DNA of 64,000 nucleotides from Actinoplanes sp. M2I2 (lineage in GTDB: Bacteria; Actinomycetota; Actinomycetes; Mycobacteriales; Micromonosporaceae). The DNA is taken from contig NZ_JALPVJ010000029.1 of assembly GCF_023544445.1 (NCBI RefSeq), positions 1-64,000 on the forward strand, in the 5' to 3' direction. Below the pieces are notes generated by a model, which had not been told where the DNA came from, did no database searches, and saw only the letters and a program-made list of their open reading frames with translations. Every line of letters begins with the position of its first letter. Positions within the stretch are counted from its first letter, which is position 1. This document shows positions 34,830-43,832 of this stretch, one piece after another. The position numbers and the translations under genes were made by a program.

Positions 34830-36008
34830 TTGGATGACACGCCGCCCGGCCTGACGGTCCGGCAGCGTGATGCCGTTCAGGCTGTGACGGTGGCAGATCC
34901 CGTACGCGTGCGGCGGCTCAATGACCAGGAAGGTCAGCAGCTGCTGCGCATCACCCGTAGAGGCACCGGTTCACCGATCCGATTACGGCGAGCGATGGTG
35001 GTGCTCGCCTCGGCAGGCGGCAACACCGTCCCAGCGATCGCCCGCCTCGTGCAGGCCGACGAGGACACGATCCGGCAGGTCATCCACCGTTTCAACGAGA
35101 TGGGCATGGCCAGCCTGGACCCTCGGTGGGCGGGTGGCCGTCCCCGCCAGATCAGTCCCGATGACGAGCAGGTCATCGTCACGACGGCCAACACCCGCCC
35201 CGAAGCCGTGGGGCGCCCGTTCACCCGGTGGAGCGTCCGTAAGCTCGCCGATTACCTCACCACGCACGCCGCCCGCCCGATCACGATCGGGCGGGAACGG
35301 CTACGCCAACTGCTGCTCAAACACGGCATCACCTTCCAACGGACCAAGACGTGGAAGGAGTCCACCGACCCGCAGCGCGACGCGAAACTCGCCCGCATCG
35401 ACCACGTGACCAGCAACTTCCCGCAACGAGTGTTCGCGTTCGACGAGTTCGGACCCCTCGTTATCCGCCCGCAGGCCGGCGCCGGCTGGGCACCCAAAGG
35501 CCATCCGCACCGGCTGCCGGCGAACTACCACAAGTTGCACGGCGTCCGGCAGTTCCACGGCTGCTACTCCGTCGGCGACGACCAGCTCTGGGGCGTCGTC
35601 CACCGCCGCAAAGGCGCTGCGAACACCCTGGCCGCGCTCCAGTCGATCCGCCGAGCCCATCCGGACGGCGCACCGATCTACGTCATCCTGGATAACCTGT
35701 CCGCGCACAAAGGCAAGCAGATCCGCGCCTGGGCGGCCCGCAACAAGGTCGAGCTGTGTTTCACCCCGACCTACGCTTCCTGGGCCAACCCGATCGAGGC
35801 CCAATTCGGGCCGCTCCGCACCTTCGTGATCGCCGGATCTAACCACTCCAACCACCCAGCGCTGATCCGCCACCTGCACCGATATCTACGCTGGCGCAAC
35901 GCCAACGCCCGCCACCTCGACGTCCTGGCCGCGCAACGCCGCGAACGCGCCCGCATCCGCAGCGAACGCCAACGACGCTGGGGCCAGCCAGCCAAACGAG
36001 CAGCCTGA
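34830..36008 (+). CDS. IS630-family transposase
   Basis: The 392-aa product has an N-terminal helix-turn-helix region (RRAMVVLASAGGNTVPAIAR) and a winged-helix portion (RPFTRWSVRKLADYL), then the DDE core: FAFDEFGP (first Asp, near 199), VILDNLSAHKG (second Asp, near 285), and the Glu in YASWANPIEAQF. The frame is intact, so the element may still be active. It starts about 8 bp inside the left inverted repeat. It is clearly homologous to the transposase of element B but not identical. Confidence 0.93.
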   Translation: MDDTPPGLTVRQRDAVQAVTVADPVRVRRLNDQEGQQLLRITRRGTGSPIRLRRAMVVLASAGGNTVPAIARLVQADEDTIRQVIHRFNEMGMASLDPRWAGGRPRQISPDDEQVIVTTANTRPEAVGRPFTRWSVRKLADYLTTHAARPITIGRERLRQLLLKHGITFQRTKTWKESTDPQRDAKLARIDHVTSNFPQRVFAFDEFGPLVIRPQAGAGWAPKGHPHRLPANYHKLHGVRQFHGCYSVGDDQLWGVVHRRKGAANTLAALQSIRRAHPDGAPIYVILDNLSAHKGKQIRAWAARNKVELCFTPTYASWANPIEAQFGPLRTFVIAGSNHSNHPALIRHLHRYLRWRNANARHLDVLAAQRRERARIRSERQRRWGQPAKRAA

Positions 36009-36029
36009 CCCACCATCGTGAACACGCGC

Positions 36030-36344
36030 TCAGGGCACCGGTCGTGACGGCGGCGAGTCGGGCTCTCCGAAGCCCGGGGTGAATCGTTCGGCGGGAGCGC
36101 CCGGTTCGGCCCACCAACGCCCACCCCGCACCTGCGTTTTCAGAACGCCCTGCAGCATCCGGTCCGGCTCGACCAGGCTCGCCAGAGCCTGCGAAAGGTC
36201 CTCTCGGATCTCGGCAACCGCTTCCTCAAGGGTGTCCCGCTCCGCGGACCAGTCGATGCCCGCCTCTCGCAGCGTCTGAACCGCCTGCTCCGCGACAGCT
36301 ACCGGATCATCAACAACGACCTCGATCCGGCAGTAAACCTGCAT
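36030..36344 (-). CDS. Passenger gene inside IS630 element A
   Basis: A 104-aa frame on the strand opposite the transposase starts at ATG 36344, preceded by the ribosome-binding-like GAGGGACGGG. The product is acidic and mostly helical (VYCRIEVVVDDPVAVAEQAV, then EEAVAEIREDLSQALAS) with a Pro-rich tail. I do not recognise a family. Its convergent placement within the inverted repeats, and its absence from element B, mark it as cargo. Confidence 0.6.
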   Translation of the reverse strand: MQVYCRIEVVVDDPVAVAEQAVQTLREAGIDWSAERDTLEEAVAEIREDLSQALASLVEPDRMLQGVLKTQVRGGRWWAEPGAPAERFTPGFGEPDSPPSRPVP

Positions 36345-36647
36345 CACGACCCGTCCCTCGCCTGTCATGAACGACAGCGTCGCACGACCGAAGCCGGTCG
36401 AACCGCGAAGGTTGCCCGCCAGCAACCGTCAACGTTTGTGGTCACGGCACTAGCTGGCAGTCCGGTGGGGATACGCGGAAAGTTAGACATCTGGGACCCT
36501 CTGGGGCTGATTCGCTCCTCTCGAGTCGATAACGGCTCATATGTCAGCTTGGGCCGCGTCTCACCGGCGGCAGCACCTTGACCGGACGGGCCGGCTCCGA
36601 CGCCTGCTCCGCGTCCGTGCGGGGCAGCACTGCTAATCTGTCCGCAA

Positions 36648-36720
36648 GGCCCAGTAGCTCAGGGGATAGAGCACCGCTCTCCTAAAGCGGGTGTCGCGCG
36701 TTCGATTCGCGCCTGGGCCA
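36648..36720 (+). tRNA. tRNA-Arg (anticodon CCT)
   Basis: A complete cloverleaf: acceptor GGCCCAG pairing with CTGGGCC, D-arm with AGCTCAGGGGATAGAGC, anticodon stem CCGCT/AGCGG around CTCCTAA (anticodon CCT at 36681-36683), T-arm GCGCG/CGCGC around TTCGATT, discriminator A at 36720. CCA is not encoded. A tyrosine integrase gene starts about 300 bp downstream, so the 3' end of this tRNA may be an attachment site. Confidence 0.96.
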
Positions 36721-37022
36721 CAGACGGCCTCGTGCCGGGTGAGCAGGACAACCTATCGTGCGTTCAGCGGCGGGGTCACCCGGCCGCGGTCCTCTGCGTA
36801 CCGCCATGCCGCTGACGCCTTCGCCGGCCTGGCTCGTCACGTGCTCCCAGCTCGCCCGCTGCGCCGGGCGTGATCGACGCGCTCTGTCGGTCGGCGTTGG
36901 AGCAAACGTCAGAAGATCTCATCGCGGCTGATGCTCGTGTCGTACCGTACTTGCGGAGCGGTATGGTACGTCGCTGCCCGCCCTACCGCGCGGGTCCGTC
37001 TGGCGAGAAGGTGTCTGGACCG
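36721..37022. promoter_or_regulatory. Integrase leader with inverted repeat
   Basis: This 302-bp gap between the tRNA and the integrase holds an imperfect inverted repeat, CGTACCGTAC (36941-36950) and GTATGGTACG (36961-36970), with 9 of 10 pairs matched and a 10-nt spacer. It sits about 50-80 bp before the integrase start, where a regulator or the integrase itself could bind. I see no excisionase gene. Confidence 0.35.
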
Positions 37023-38492
37023 ATGGCTGACGGGACCGTCTACAAGCGGTGTAGCTGCCGGGACCCGCGAACGCGGGAGAGCCTCGGGGCGCAGTGCCCG
37101 ATGCTGCGTCGCCCCAACCGATCGTGGAACGCCGGGCATGGAACCTGGGCGTATCAGCTGGAACTGCCGGTCACGCCGGAAGGGCGCCGCCGACAACTTC
37201 GCCGCGGCGGCCTCACCAGCCGGGCCGAAGCCTTCCGGGAGCTCGAGCACGCCCGGGCAGCCCTCGCCCTCGCCGGCCGCGACCGCACCGCGCGCAGCCA
37301 GGTCGCCGATCTGTTGCAACGGACCATCCGCAGCGCTTCGCCGCTTCCTGAGCTGGCCGACCTCGGCCGCCGGTTGCACCGCGGCAGTCCTCTCACCGAT
37401 GTCCCGACCGTCGCTGAGTGGCTCGCCGTCTGGGCCTCGCGACTCAAGGTCGATCCCAGCACCGCACGCACCTATGAATCCCATGTCCGGCTGCATCTAA
37501 TTCCCTGTCTCGGCGAGATCGTCCTGGACCGGTTGCGGCCACACCACATCGATGAGCTCGTCGACCGGATCGAGGCCCAGAACACGGCGATCCGCAATGC
37601 GCGGAACAGCACCGACCCGGCCGCACGAGCCGGCGTCCGAGGAGTGCGTCCTACCGGACAGGCCACCATTGCGCGGATTCGCGCCACTCTGCGTAAAGCG
37701 TTCAACGACGCGCTCGCCAGGGAAATCGTCGTCGGTGTAGCGAACCCAGCCAGCTTGATCAAGACGCCAAACCCCCGACCCCGGCCAGTGGTGTGGGAGC
37801 CCGAGCGGGTTGCCCGGTGGCGGGCCACCGGGCACATCCCCAGCTCCGTGATGGTCTGGACACTAGAGACAACTGGCGAGTTCCTCGACTTCGCCGCGGC
37901 GCACGCTCCCGATCTGCACCCGCTGCTGCACTTCATGGCCTACCGGGGGCCGCGCCGCGGCGAGGTATGCGGTCTGCTCGACGCAGAAGTCCGACTCGAT
38001 CGTATGGAGGTGTCCATCGTCAACCAGCTCGCCGTCTACGGCGGTAAACAGACGCAGAAGGCACCGAAGAGTCATGCCGGTAACCGCGATGTCATCCTCG
38101 ACCCCGATACGGTCGCCGTCTTCAGGAGCTACCGAGCGCGTCGGGCCGCGTGGCGGCTCAAAACGGGCTCTTCCTGGCCCGACACCGGGCTCTTCTTCGT
38201 CCACCAAGACGGACGGGCGTGGCAACCACCAGCCGTCTCACAGGCGTTCCGGCGTCTCGTTGCTCGAGCGGGACTACCGCCGATCCGGCTGCACGATCTG
38301 CGACACGTCTCCGCAACCGTCGCCCTCGCCGCCGGCGTGGACATCAAAGTCGTCTCCGAGCAGCTCGGTCACTCGACGACCACCCTCACCCGCGACACGT
38401 ATCAAAGCGTGACCAAGAGCCTGCACCATGACGCAGCCAACGCTGTAGCCGAGGCCTTCAGAAGCGGACGTGCTACTAGCCGTCCGCAATGA
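37023..38492 (+). CDS. Tyrosine site-specific integrase
   Basis: I take ATG 37023 (MADGTVYKRCSCRDP) because actinomycete integrases usually begin in this way; the open frame extends 51 codons upstream. The 489-aa product has a Cys-containing N-terminal arm-binding part, a SAM-like core-binding domain (VPTVAEWLAVWASRL) and the catalytic domain: first Arg in YRGPRRGEVCGLL, Lys near KAPKSHAGNRDV, HDLRH, LGHS and the nucleophile Tyr in LTRDTYQSV. It is intact. It probably integrates an element at a tRNA gene, with the adjacent tRNA-Arg the obvious candidate. Confidence 0.92.
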   Translation: MADGTVYKRCSCRDPRTRESLGAQCPMLRRPNRSWNAGHGTWAYQLELPVTPEGRRRQLRRGGLTSRAEAFRELEHARAALALAGRDRTARSQVADLLQRTIRSASPLPELADLGRRLHRGSPLTDVPTVAEWLAVWASRLKVDPSTARTYESHVRLHLIPCLGEIVLDRLRPHHIDELVDRIEAQNTAIRNARNSTDPAARAGVRGVRPTGQATIARIRATLRKAFNDALAREIVVGVANPASLIKTPNPRPRPVVWEPERVARWRATGHIPSSVMVWTLETTGEFLDFAAAHAPDLHPLLHFMAYRGPRRGEVCGLLDAEVRLDRMEVSIVNQLAVYGGKQTQKAPKSHAGNRDVILDPDTVAVFRSYRARRAAWRLKTGSSWPDTGLFFVHQDGRAWQPPAVSQAFRRLVARAGLPPIRLHDLRHVSATVALAAGVDIKVVSEQLGHSTTTLTRDTYQSVTKSLHHDAANAVAEAFRSGRATSRPQ

Positions 38493-38527
38493 AATTGATG
38501 TCCGGACGATGCGTAGCAGCGGCCCGT

Positions 38528-38908
38528 CTCCAGGTAGTGGTCGAGATCGAGCCGGGATCGGGACTTGGCCATCAGCCGTTCGTGCCGGGCCACTGGGTTG
38601 CGGCCGTCATCGATCACGAGGTCGGAGGCGTGCAGCTGCACCCGGACCTGCCGGCCGACCAGGCGAACCGGCACGGCGTAGCGGTTCGTGCGGACGGTGA
38701 CCTGGCTGAACCGGTCGACCCGAGGGGTCAGCTAGGTGCCGGTCTCGAACGACTCATCCGGCAGCGATGCCAGCTGCGGCTGCTCGACGGCGAAGTGCTC
38801 GCCGACGGTGTGCGGCCGGGTGCCGATGCGGCGAGCGTCGTCAGCGGCATCCCACTCGTCGACCATGGCGTTGAGCTGCTCGAACGAGTCCACTTGCGGA
38901 ACCTTCTC
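38528..38908 (-). pseudogene. IS21-family transposase (IstA) fragment
   Basis: Minus-strand translation gives the C-terminal part of an IstA-type transposase: SFEQLNAMVDEWD, HTVGEHFAVEQPQL, then VRTNRYAVPVRLVGRQVRV, RHERLMAKSRSRLDLDHYLE. A TAG at 38732-38734 interrupts the frame just before LTPRVDRFSQ. Both ends are missing, with similarity stopping near 38528 next to the integrase stop and near 38908. No IstB gene is present, so this is a dead remnant. Confidence 0.8.
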
Positions 38909-38916
38909 TGAAATAA

Positions 38917-39332
38917 CTACTTTGCCATGGTGTCGCTGCCCGTGAGCTTTCGCACGGCTGTAATGAACTCGCCTCGGGCGGTCTTCAGCTTGGTTTTGGT
39001 GTCCTCGTAGTCGTTCGCGATTCGCTGGCCGCCGTGGGTCAGGTTCCAGATGCGGCCGTCAATGTCGTATGCGTGACTTGTGATCTGGGCGGCTTGCTGT
39101 CTCAAATCCTCGCGCGCAGCAAGTTGGAGTGTCGCGTTGGCCGACAGGAATGCTGTCCAACCGTCCCAGTAATGAGTCTTTAGCTCGGCTGTCGCTTGGT
39201 CGGCGTCGCCGCCCGACCTCTTTGCGCCGGGCTTGGCCCAAGCGATCTCCTCGGCGACCATGAGAAAAATGTCCAAATGAGCGAGAAACGATTGGCATGC
39301 AACCCGCTCGGCTTCGAGTCGAGCTTCGACTA
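38917..39332 (-). pseudogene. 3' part of a membrane-anchored hypothetical gene split by IS630 element B
   Basis: About 137 codons run from the TA duplication of the IS to the stop at 38917. The product is helical and charged (VEARLEAERVACQSFLAHLD ... TKLKTARGEFITAVRKLTG). Joining it to the 5' part at 40571-40693 across one TA restores a single continuous frame of about 178 codons with no shift, showing that one gene was disrupted by the IS. The rebuilt protein has one N-terminal transmembrane helix and a long cytosolic helical domain. Function unknown. Confidence 0.8.
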
Positions 39333-40572
39333 GTGCCTTGACCACAAACGTTCGCCGGGGCTGGTTAGGCGGCTTTCGTGGTCGGGCGACCCCAGCGGTG
39401 TTGGCGTTCGCTGCGGACGCGTGCGCGTTCGCGGCGTTGGGCGGCGAGGACGTCGGGGTGGCGGGCGTTGGCGTTGCGCCAGCGTAGGTATCGGTGCAGG
39501 TGGCGGCCCAGCGCGACGTGGTTGGGGTGGTCGGATCCGGCGATCACGAAGGTGCGTAGCGGCCCGAAATGAGCCTCGATGGGGTTCGCCCAAGACGCGT
39601 AGGTCGGGGTGAAGCACAGTTCGACCTTGTTGCGGGCCGCCCACTGCCGGATGGCGATGCCTTTGTGCGCGGACAAGTTGTCGAGGATGACGTAGATCGG
39701 TGCACCGTCCGGGCGTTTCGAGCGGATCGACTTCAACGCGGCGAGGGTGTTGGCGGCGGATTTCTGCCGGTGGATGACTCCGAACATGGTGTCGTCACCG
39801 ATTGAGTAGCAGCCGTGGAACTGCCGGACGCCGTGCAGCTCGTGGTAGTTCGCCGGCAGCCGGTCCGGATGGTTTTTCGGCTGCCATCCGGAGCCGGCCT
39901 GCGGGCGGATCGTCAGCGGCCCGAACTCGTCGAATGCGAACACCCGGTGCGGGAAGTGGTGCATGACGTGCTCGATCCGGGCGAGTTTCTCCTCGCGCTG
40001 CGGGTCGTTCGACTCCTTCCACGTCTTGGTCCGCTGGAAGGTGATCTCATGTTTGCGAAGGAACTGCCGCAGCCTTTCGCGGCCCACCAGGACGGTCCGG
40101 TCGGGGTTGCCGGCCAGGTACTCGGCGAGTTTGCGGATGCTCCACCTGGTGAACGGCCGCCCGAGCTTTGTCGGGCGGGTGTTGGCCGTCGAGACGATGA
40201 ACTGCTCGTCGTCAGGACTGATCTGGCGGGGACGGCCACCCGCCCACTGAGGGTCCAGGCTGGGCATTCCCATCTCGTTGAACCGGTGGATGACACCGCG
40301 GACGGAGTCTTCGTCGGCTTGGACCAGACGGGCGATAACCGGCACGCTGTTGCCTCCGGCGGAGGCGAGCACGACCATCGCCCGGCGCAGCCGGACCGTC
40401 GAGCCGGTCCCGCGGCGGACCAGGCGTTGCAGCTTCTGGCCCTCTGGATCACTTAATCGGCGTACTCGAACGGGTTCTGCCACCCGCACAGCCTTGACCG
40501 ATACCGGGTCCGCTGCGCGGACCCGGCCCGGTGTGTCACCCAACCCGGCCAAGGTTTGTGGTCAGAGCACTA
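39331..40572 (-). mobile_element. IS630-family insertion sequence B
   Basis: A 1238-bp element with imperfect terminal inverted repeats (GTGCCTTGACCACAAACGTT at 39333-39352; the complement of GTGCTCTGACCACAAACCTT at 40551-40570), flanked by the TA target duplication at 39331-39332 and 40571-40572. The ends match those of element A apart from a few bases. It carries only a transposase gene. Confidence 0.88.
39365..40552 (-). CDS. IS630-family transposase (element B)
   Basis: The 395-aa product aligns along its full length with the transposase of element A: HTH segment RRAMVVLASAGGNSVPVIAR, RPFTRWSIRKLAEYL, FAFDEFGPL with the first catalytic Asp, VILDNLSAHKG with the second, and YASWANPIEAHF with the Glu. 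The frame is intact. Sequence differences from element A are spread throughout, so the two entered separately or diverged long ago. Confidence 0.93.
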   Translation of the reverse strand: MAGLGDTPGRVRAADPVSVKAVRVAEPVRVRRLSDPEGQKLQRLVRRGTGSTVRLRRAMVVLASAGGNSVPVIARLVQADEDSVRGVIHRFNEMGMPSLDPQWAGGRPRQISPDDEQFIVSTANTRPTKLGRPFTRWSIRKLAEYLAGNPDRTVLVGRERLRQFLRKHEITFQRTKTWKESNDPQREEKLARIEHVMHHFPHRVFAFDEFGPLTIRPQAGSGWQPKNHPDRLPANYHELHGVRQFHGCYSIGDDTMFGVIHRQKSAANTLAALKSIRSKRPDGAPIYVILDNLSAHKGIAIRQWAARNKVELCFTPTYASWANPIEAHFGPLRTFVIAGSDHPNHVALGRHLHRYLRWRNANARHPDVLAAQRRERARVRSERQHRWGRPTTKAA

Positions 40573-40693
40573 GCTGCGCGCGGGTGAGTTGGCGTTGATT
40601 TCGACCGTTCACGTGGGCGGCGAGGATGGCACCGCCGAGTCCGATGGCAGCTCCGACGACCGCCGCAGTTGCCGTGATTAGCTGAGCACTCAT
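40571..40693 (-). pseudogene. 5' part of the gene split by IS630 element B
   Basis: ATG 40693 opens 41 codons (MSAQLITATAAVVGAAIGLG, then a basic segment) ending exactly at the TA duplication. It encodes an N-terminal transmembrane helix followed by HVNGRNQRQLTRAQL. Its other part is at 38917-39332. A fragment of similar shape lies beside the second GIY-YIG-like remnant near 48.6-48.7 kb. Confidence 0.8.
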
Positions 40694-40779
40694 CGCAACA
40701 GTGAAGCAGTCTCAAGCCCATGTGGATTGTGATGTAGAGGTTCGAGCTCAGGTTTCTGGCTTGATGGAGGCGCGATGAC

Positions 40780-41038
40780 CGTGCCTGCGGCGATGCTGGG
40801 AAGGGCCGTTTCCACCCGCTGGCGGGAGAAGTCGAGCACCTGGGCGACCGCGGCGTTCGCCCGCCATCCCCACGTAGACGAGACCACCGTCTTCGCCTTG
40901 TCGCGCCAGATAGACGCCCGGCAGGCGCGGTGCCACGCTCACCGCTTGGTCGAAAGTTAGCCACGATGACCACTGGGCAAGAGGGGCTACTGCATCATCT
41001 GCGAGCACCGGACCAGCATGCCGCGGGCCACTGCTCAA
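40780..41038 (-). pseudogene. GIY-YIG-like protein, remnant 1
   Basis: The minus strand reads WLTFDQAVSVAPRLPGVYLA, then GGLVYVGMAGERRG: the GVY...YVG pair and conserved Arg of a GIY-YIG-type domain. After this the frame runs into unrelated sequence (GRPGARLLPP), so the rest of the domain is lost. A second, longer copy lies at 48,697-49,160, and their flanking DNA is also alike (GCAAGAG...TGCATCATCT...CACCGGACCAGCATGCCG). Confidence 0.6.
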
Positions 41039-41317
41039 AAGTAGAGCTAGTCGCCGAGATCCAAGTGCGGTTCGGGGGTGCCGCGAGACGGCTTGCCCGG
41101 CGACCGACCACTTATTTTTTTCCTACGGCGTACGTGACCAATATCTGGCTATCGTCAGCCGCACCCGAGAGCGGACCCTCTAGCAGGAGAGGGCTGCATC
41201 CGTGTCGGCGTGGTCCGATGTACCTGCTGCCAGCAGGGCTTGACTGATTCACCGTGCGCCAAATCGGGCATCGCATACGAGCCCCTGTGTAACGGATTGA
41301 TTGCTTAACGTGATTGG

Positions 41318-42769
41318 ATGTCTCCGAACACTGCGGTGTGGTACGTCCCCGCCCAGATCGAACTTGATCTCCGTGACGAGCCGTCCCTCGGGCATCCTGA
41401 GCATCCTGGCCTGCTCGGGCGGTTGTACTCTCCCGGTGCTTCCCGGCCCTTCCGTGAGGGTGTTCTGCAGTGCCCGCAGTGCAGGGACATGAACCCAGAC
41501 TGCCCAGAGTGGATGTTCCTACGGCGCCGCAACGGCCTACTGCACGCCGTCCATCACAACCCCGGCATCCGTGACCACGACGAGGGCGAAAGTGACGCCC
41601 ATAAGGCACTCAAGGAGCGCATCGCCACCGCCGCGCAGAGGAACGGTCTCGAGGCGGACACCGAAAGCGCCTCGCCCGACCGCAAACGCCGCACCGATGT
41701 GCTCATCCACGGCGGCAATCAGGACCTCGCCTTCGAAGCTCAAATCTCGTACGCCAGTCGGGAGAACGTGCAACGTCGCTCCAAGCGGGCCCGGCGCGAC
41801 GGGCTCACCCCGCTCTGGACCACACCCAGCCTCAAGGCCCCGCTGGTCGATGTCGCACCGTGGGCCGGCATCAGGCGGATGCCCTGGCAGGAGTACCTCA
41901 GTGTCGCTGAGCTGCCGGTGATCGGTGGGGTCCGCACGCTAACAAGACGGGAATGTGGGCGCACTGGTGCGTTGTGCCCGGACCGCAAGAAGGGCCGGAC
42001 GTGCCCCGGTTGGCACTTCGAGTGGGAACCCAAGCAAATGCGCAACCTCGACGACCTGGTCGTCCGGGCCGCCTACGGCGAATGGATCCCCTATGAGCAC
42101 CGCACCAGCAAAGGCAGCATCCGCTGGTTCTGGGTGCGGGCCGCCGAAGCGAATCAAGTGGAACAGGAAACCGAGGCCCGACCGTCGAAGCGTCGCCGAC
42201 CCGGCTCCGATGATCAGGACGTTCGTCCGCTCGACCGCACCTGCACTTACGGCGAAGACACCACTGTGCCAGAGCCACTTGCAGCCGGCCCCCTCGAGCC
42301 GATCGTCGTCTCGGCTGCACAACCCGTCGCCGCTGCGCCGCCACCGGCAAGGCAGCCGGAAGCCACCATGCCCCGCCCGTCTGAACCGTTCCCGTCCAGC
42401 ACGCGTCGACCGGTCATCGTCCCAGGGACCCTGCCAGTGGCCGGCGATGAAGAGACCGCATCAGCCAACCTGGTGATCTTCCTGGACGAGGTCCGCCGCC
42501 AAGCGGCCGTTGAGCGCCAGGTCCGCGGAACCGGTGGCCAGGTGGGTGAGGCCGTTCGGGACCTCACCGGCGACCGAGACGGCCGATTCGCCTGGATGAT
42601 CGTGGTAAACGGTCAGCAGGTACAGGTTCGGATGCCCGGAGTCGACCTGGAAATCCTGCGTGGCTACAGCGTGCGAACACCCTGCCTGATGGTCAACGGC
42701 GAGTATGCGTGGTGGGGCAGCGCCATCTACCTCGCTGTTCCCATTCCTCGACGAACGCCGCGGCAGTAG
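41318..42769 (+). CDS. CoiA-like protein with PD-(D/E)xK nuclease-type domain
   Basis: The 483-aa product has an N-terminal Cys pair (CPQCRDMNPDCPEW), then SDAHKALKERIATAAQ and RRTDVLIHGGNQDLAFEAQI, the spaced Asp and Glu-x-Gln of CoiA-like nuclease domains (about residues 90-150). A Cys cluster (RECGR...CPDRKKGRTCPGW) follows, then a Pro-rich linker and a C-terminal domain with a conserved-looking MVNGEYAWWG. CoiA proteins act on DNA during competence; actinomycete relatives are often on mobile DNA, and the role here is unknown. The helicase 1 kb downstream on the same strand may be a partner. Confidence 0.7.
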   Translation: MSPNTAVWYVPAQIELDLRDEPSLGHPEHPGLLGRLYSPGASRPFREGVLQCPQCRDMNPDCPEWMFLRRRNGLLHAVHHNPGIRDHDEGESDAHKALKERIATAAQRNGLEADTESASPDRKRRTDVLIHGGNQDLAFEAQISYASRENVQRRSKRARRDGLTPLWTTPSLKAPLVDVAPWAGIRRMPWQEYLSVAELPVIGGVRTLTRRECGRTGALCPDRKKGRTCPGWHFEWEPKQMRNLDDLVVRAAYGEWIPYEHRTSKGSIRWFWVRAAEANQVEQETEARPSKRRRPGSDDQDVRPLDRTCTYGEDTTVPEPLAAGPLEPIVVSAAQPVAAAPPPARQPEATMPRPSEPFPSSTRRPVIVPGTLPVAGDEETASANLVIFLDEVRRQAAVERQVRGTGGQVGEAVRDLTGDRDGRFAWMIVVNGQQVQVRMPGVDLEILRGYSVRTPCLMVNGEYAWWGSAIYLAVPIPRRTPRQ

Positions 42770-43832
42770 CGAAGGAACTCGAGCCCTGTCCCCGGATGAG
42801 CTCGGCCCGGCTGAATGGAATCGGGTGCTCCGGGCGTTGCGCGAGGCCTTGCCTCGGGCTGAGCTTCCCCCGCTTTGTTGGAGCGGTGGTTACCTGCTTC
42901 CGGTCGGGGCAGGAGTGAGGTTATCTCGAACATCTCGGCGGAGCTCACTTCCACGACGATCCTCGTGACATCGAGCCGTACCGCATCGCCGTGGAACGAC
43001 TGGGCACGACGGCTTTGCATCCGGCCAGCACTATCTCCGAGCTCCAGAAGGCCAAGCTCCGACTTTCAGTCTTTTGAGCCCGGCCGGTGATCGTCAGCGC
43101 ACTTCGGGCCCACGGGACGGCATTTCGGCACAACACCGCAGTGACTCAGCCCACCGATCTAGCGCACGTCTGGACGCCAGATCGTGGGCCACCAACGGAC
43201 CTCAAGGAAGCGACCATTGACCAAGAGTCCCCAGGCTGCCAGCAACGACAGCGCTCGCGGTAAGCAGCGATGGCCCAGCAATGCCCGGTAGGCAGCCTTC
43301 GCAGGAGTGCTTAGCGCTCTCGCGGCGCTTGTCACCGCCTTGCAAGGCTGCCAGCCCAGCTGAACATTCACGTGACCGCCTACAACTTTTATGCTCAGGG
43401 TGGTCACGAGGGGCAAAGAGACTGTGGCGATCGTAGTGCGCAGCCCGGCAACCGGCGGATCGGCCTCGAAGACGGGACAAGTGCCAAAGCCGGCGTAGGC
43501 GGCCAGCATTCTGCAGCGTCAAACGGCCGCCGTTTATCGTGGGCTTTGAGCCGGCGATGGCTTTCGTCGTGTCGCCCCGGCAGCTTCAGCGTCGTGATCG
43601 ACAGGCCGGCGGAGTTCCCGGGAGGTGCGGGCCGGCGCTCCGCTACGACTGTGGCTAGGCCGGAAGACCTTCACCAGATGGCTGCGATCCCAGTGACGAG
43701 CTGAACCCCAGGGGCGTGAAGGATCAGATGTCACCACCAGCGCCCGATAAGGGGTCAATGCGCGTCCAAGCAACGCGCCCGTGCTGAGTCGACAGGCCGA
43801 CATGGTAGCGCTGCTAGGCGATGGAGGTTTCG
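42770..43832. other. Degraded region between CoiA-like gene and helicase
   Basis: About 1 kb with no intact gene I can support. A 52-codon segment at 42919-43077 without a start (GGAHFHDDPRDIEPYRIAVE, ending at TGA) looks like the end of a lost gene. The last 100 bp before the helicase recur near 53.59-53.67 kb. Confidence 0.45.

Larger units (their letters stand above)
34801..36452 (+). mobile_element. IS630-family insertion sequence A, with passenger gene
   Basis: The element is bounded by perfect 20-bp terminal inverted repeats, GTGCCGTGACCACAAACGTT at 34803-34822 and its complement at 36431-36450, each flanked by TA (34801-34802 and 36451-36452), the target duplication of IS630/Tc1 elements. 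The body is 1648 bp. It holds one transposase gene and, unusually, a second gene on the opposite strand. A related but diverged element lies at 39,331-40,572. Confidence 0.9.

Noticed and set aside
38489..38911. A 140-codon plus-strand frame after the integrase
   Set aside because: It is antisense to a recognisable IS21 transposase fragment on the minus strand.
42705..43704. Several frames of 60-116 codons between the CoiA-like and helicase genes
   Set aside because: They overlap each other on both strands, lack ribosome-binding sites and have no recognisable sequence features; only a start-less C-terminal remnant is noted.
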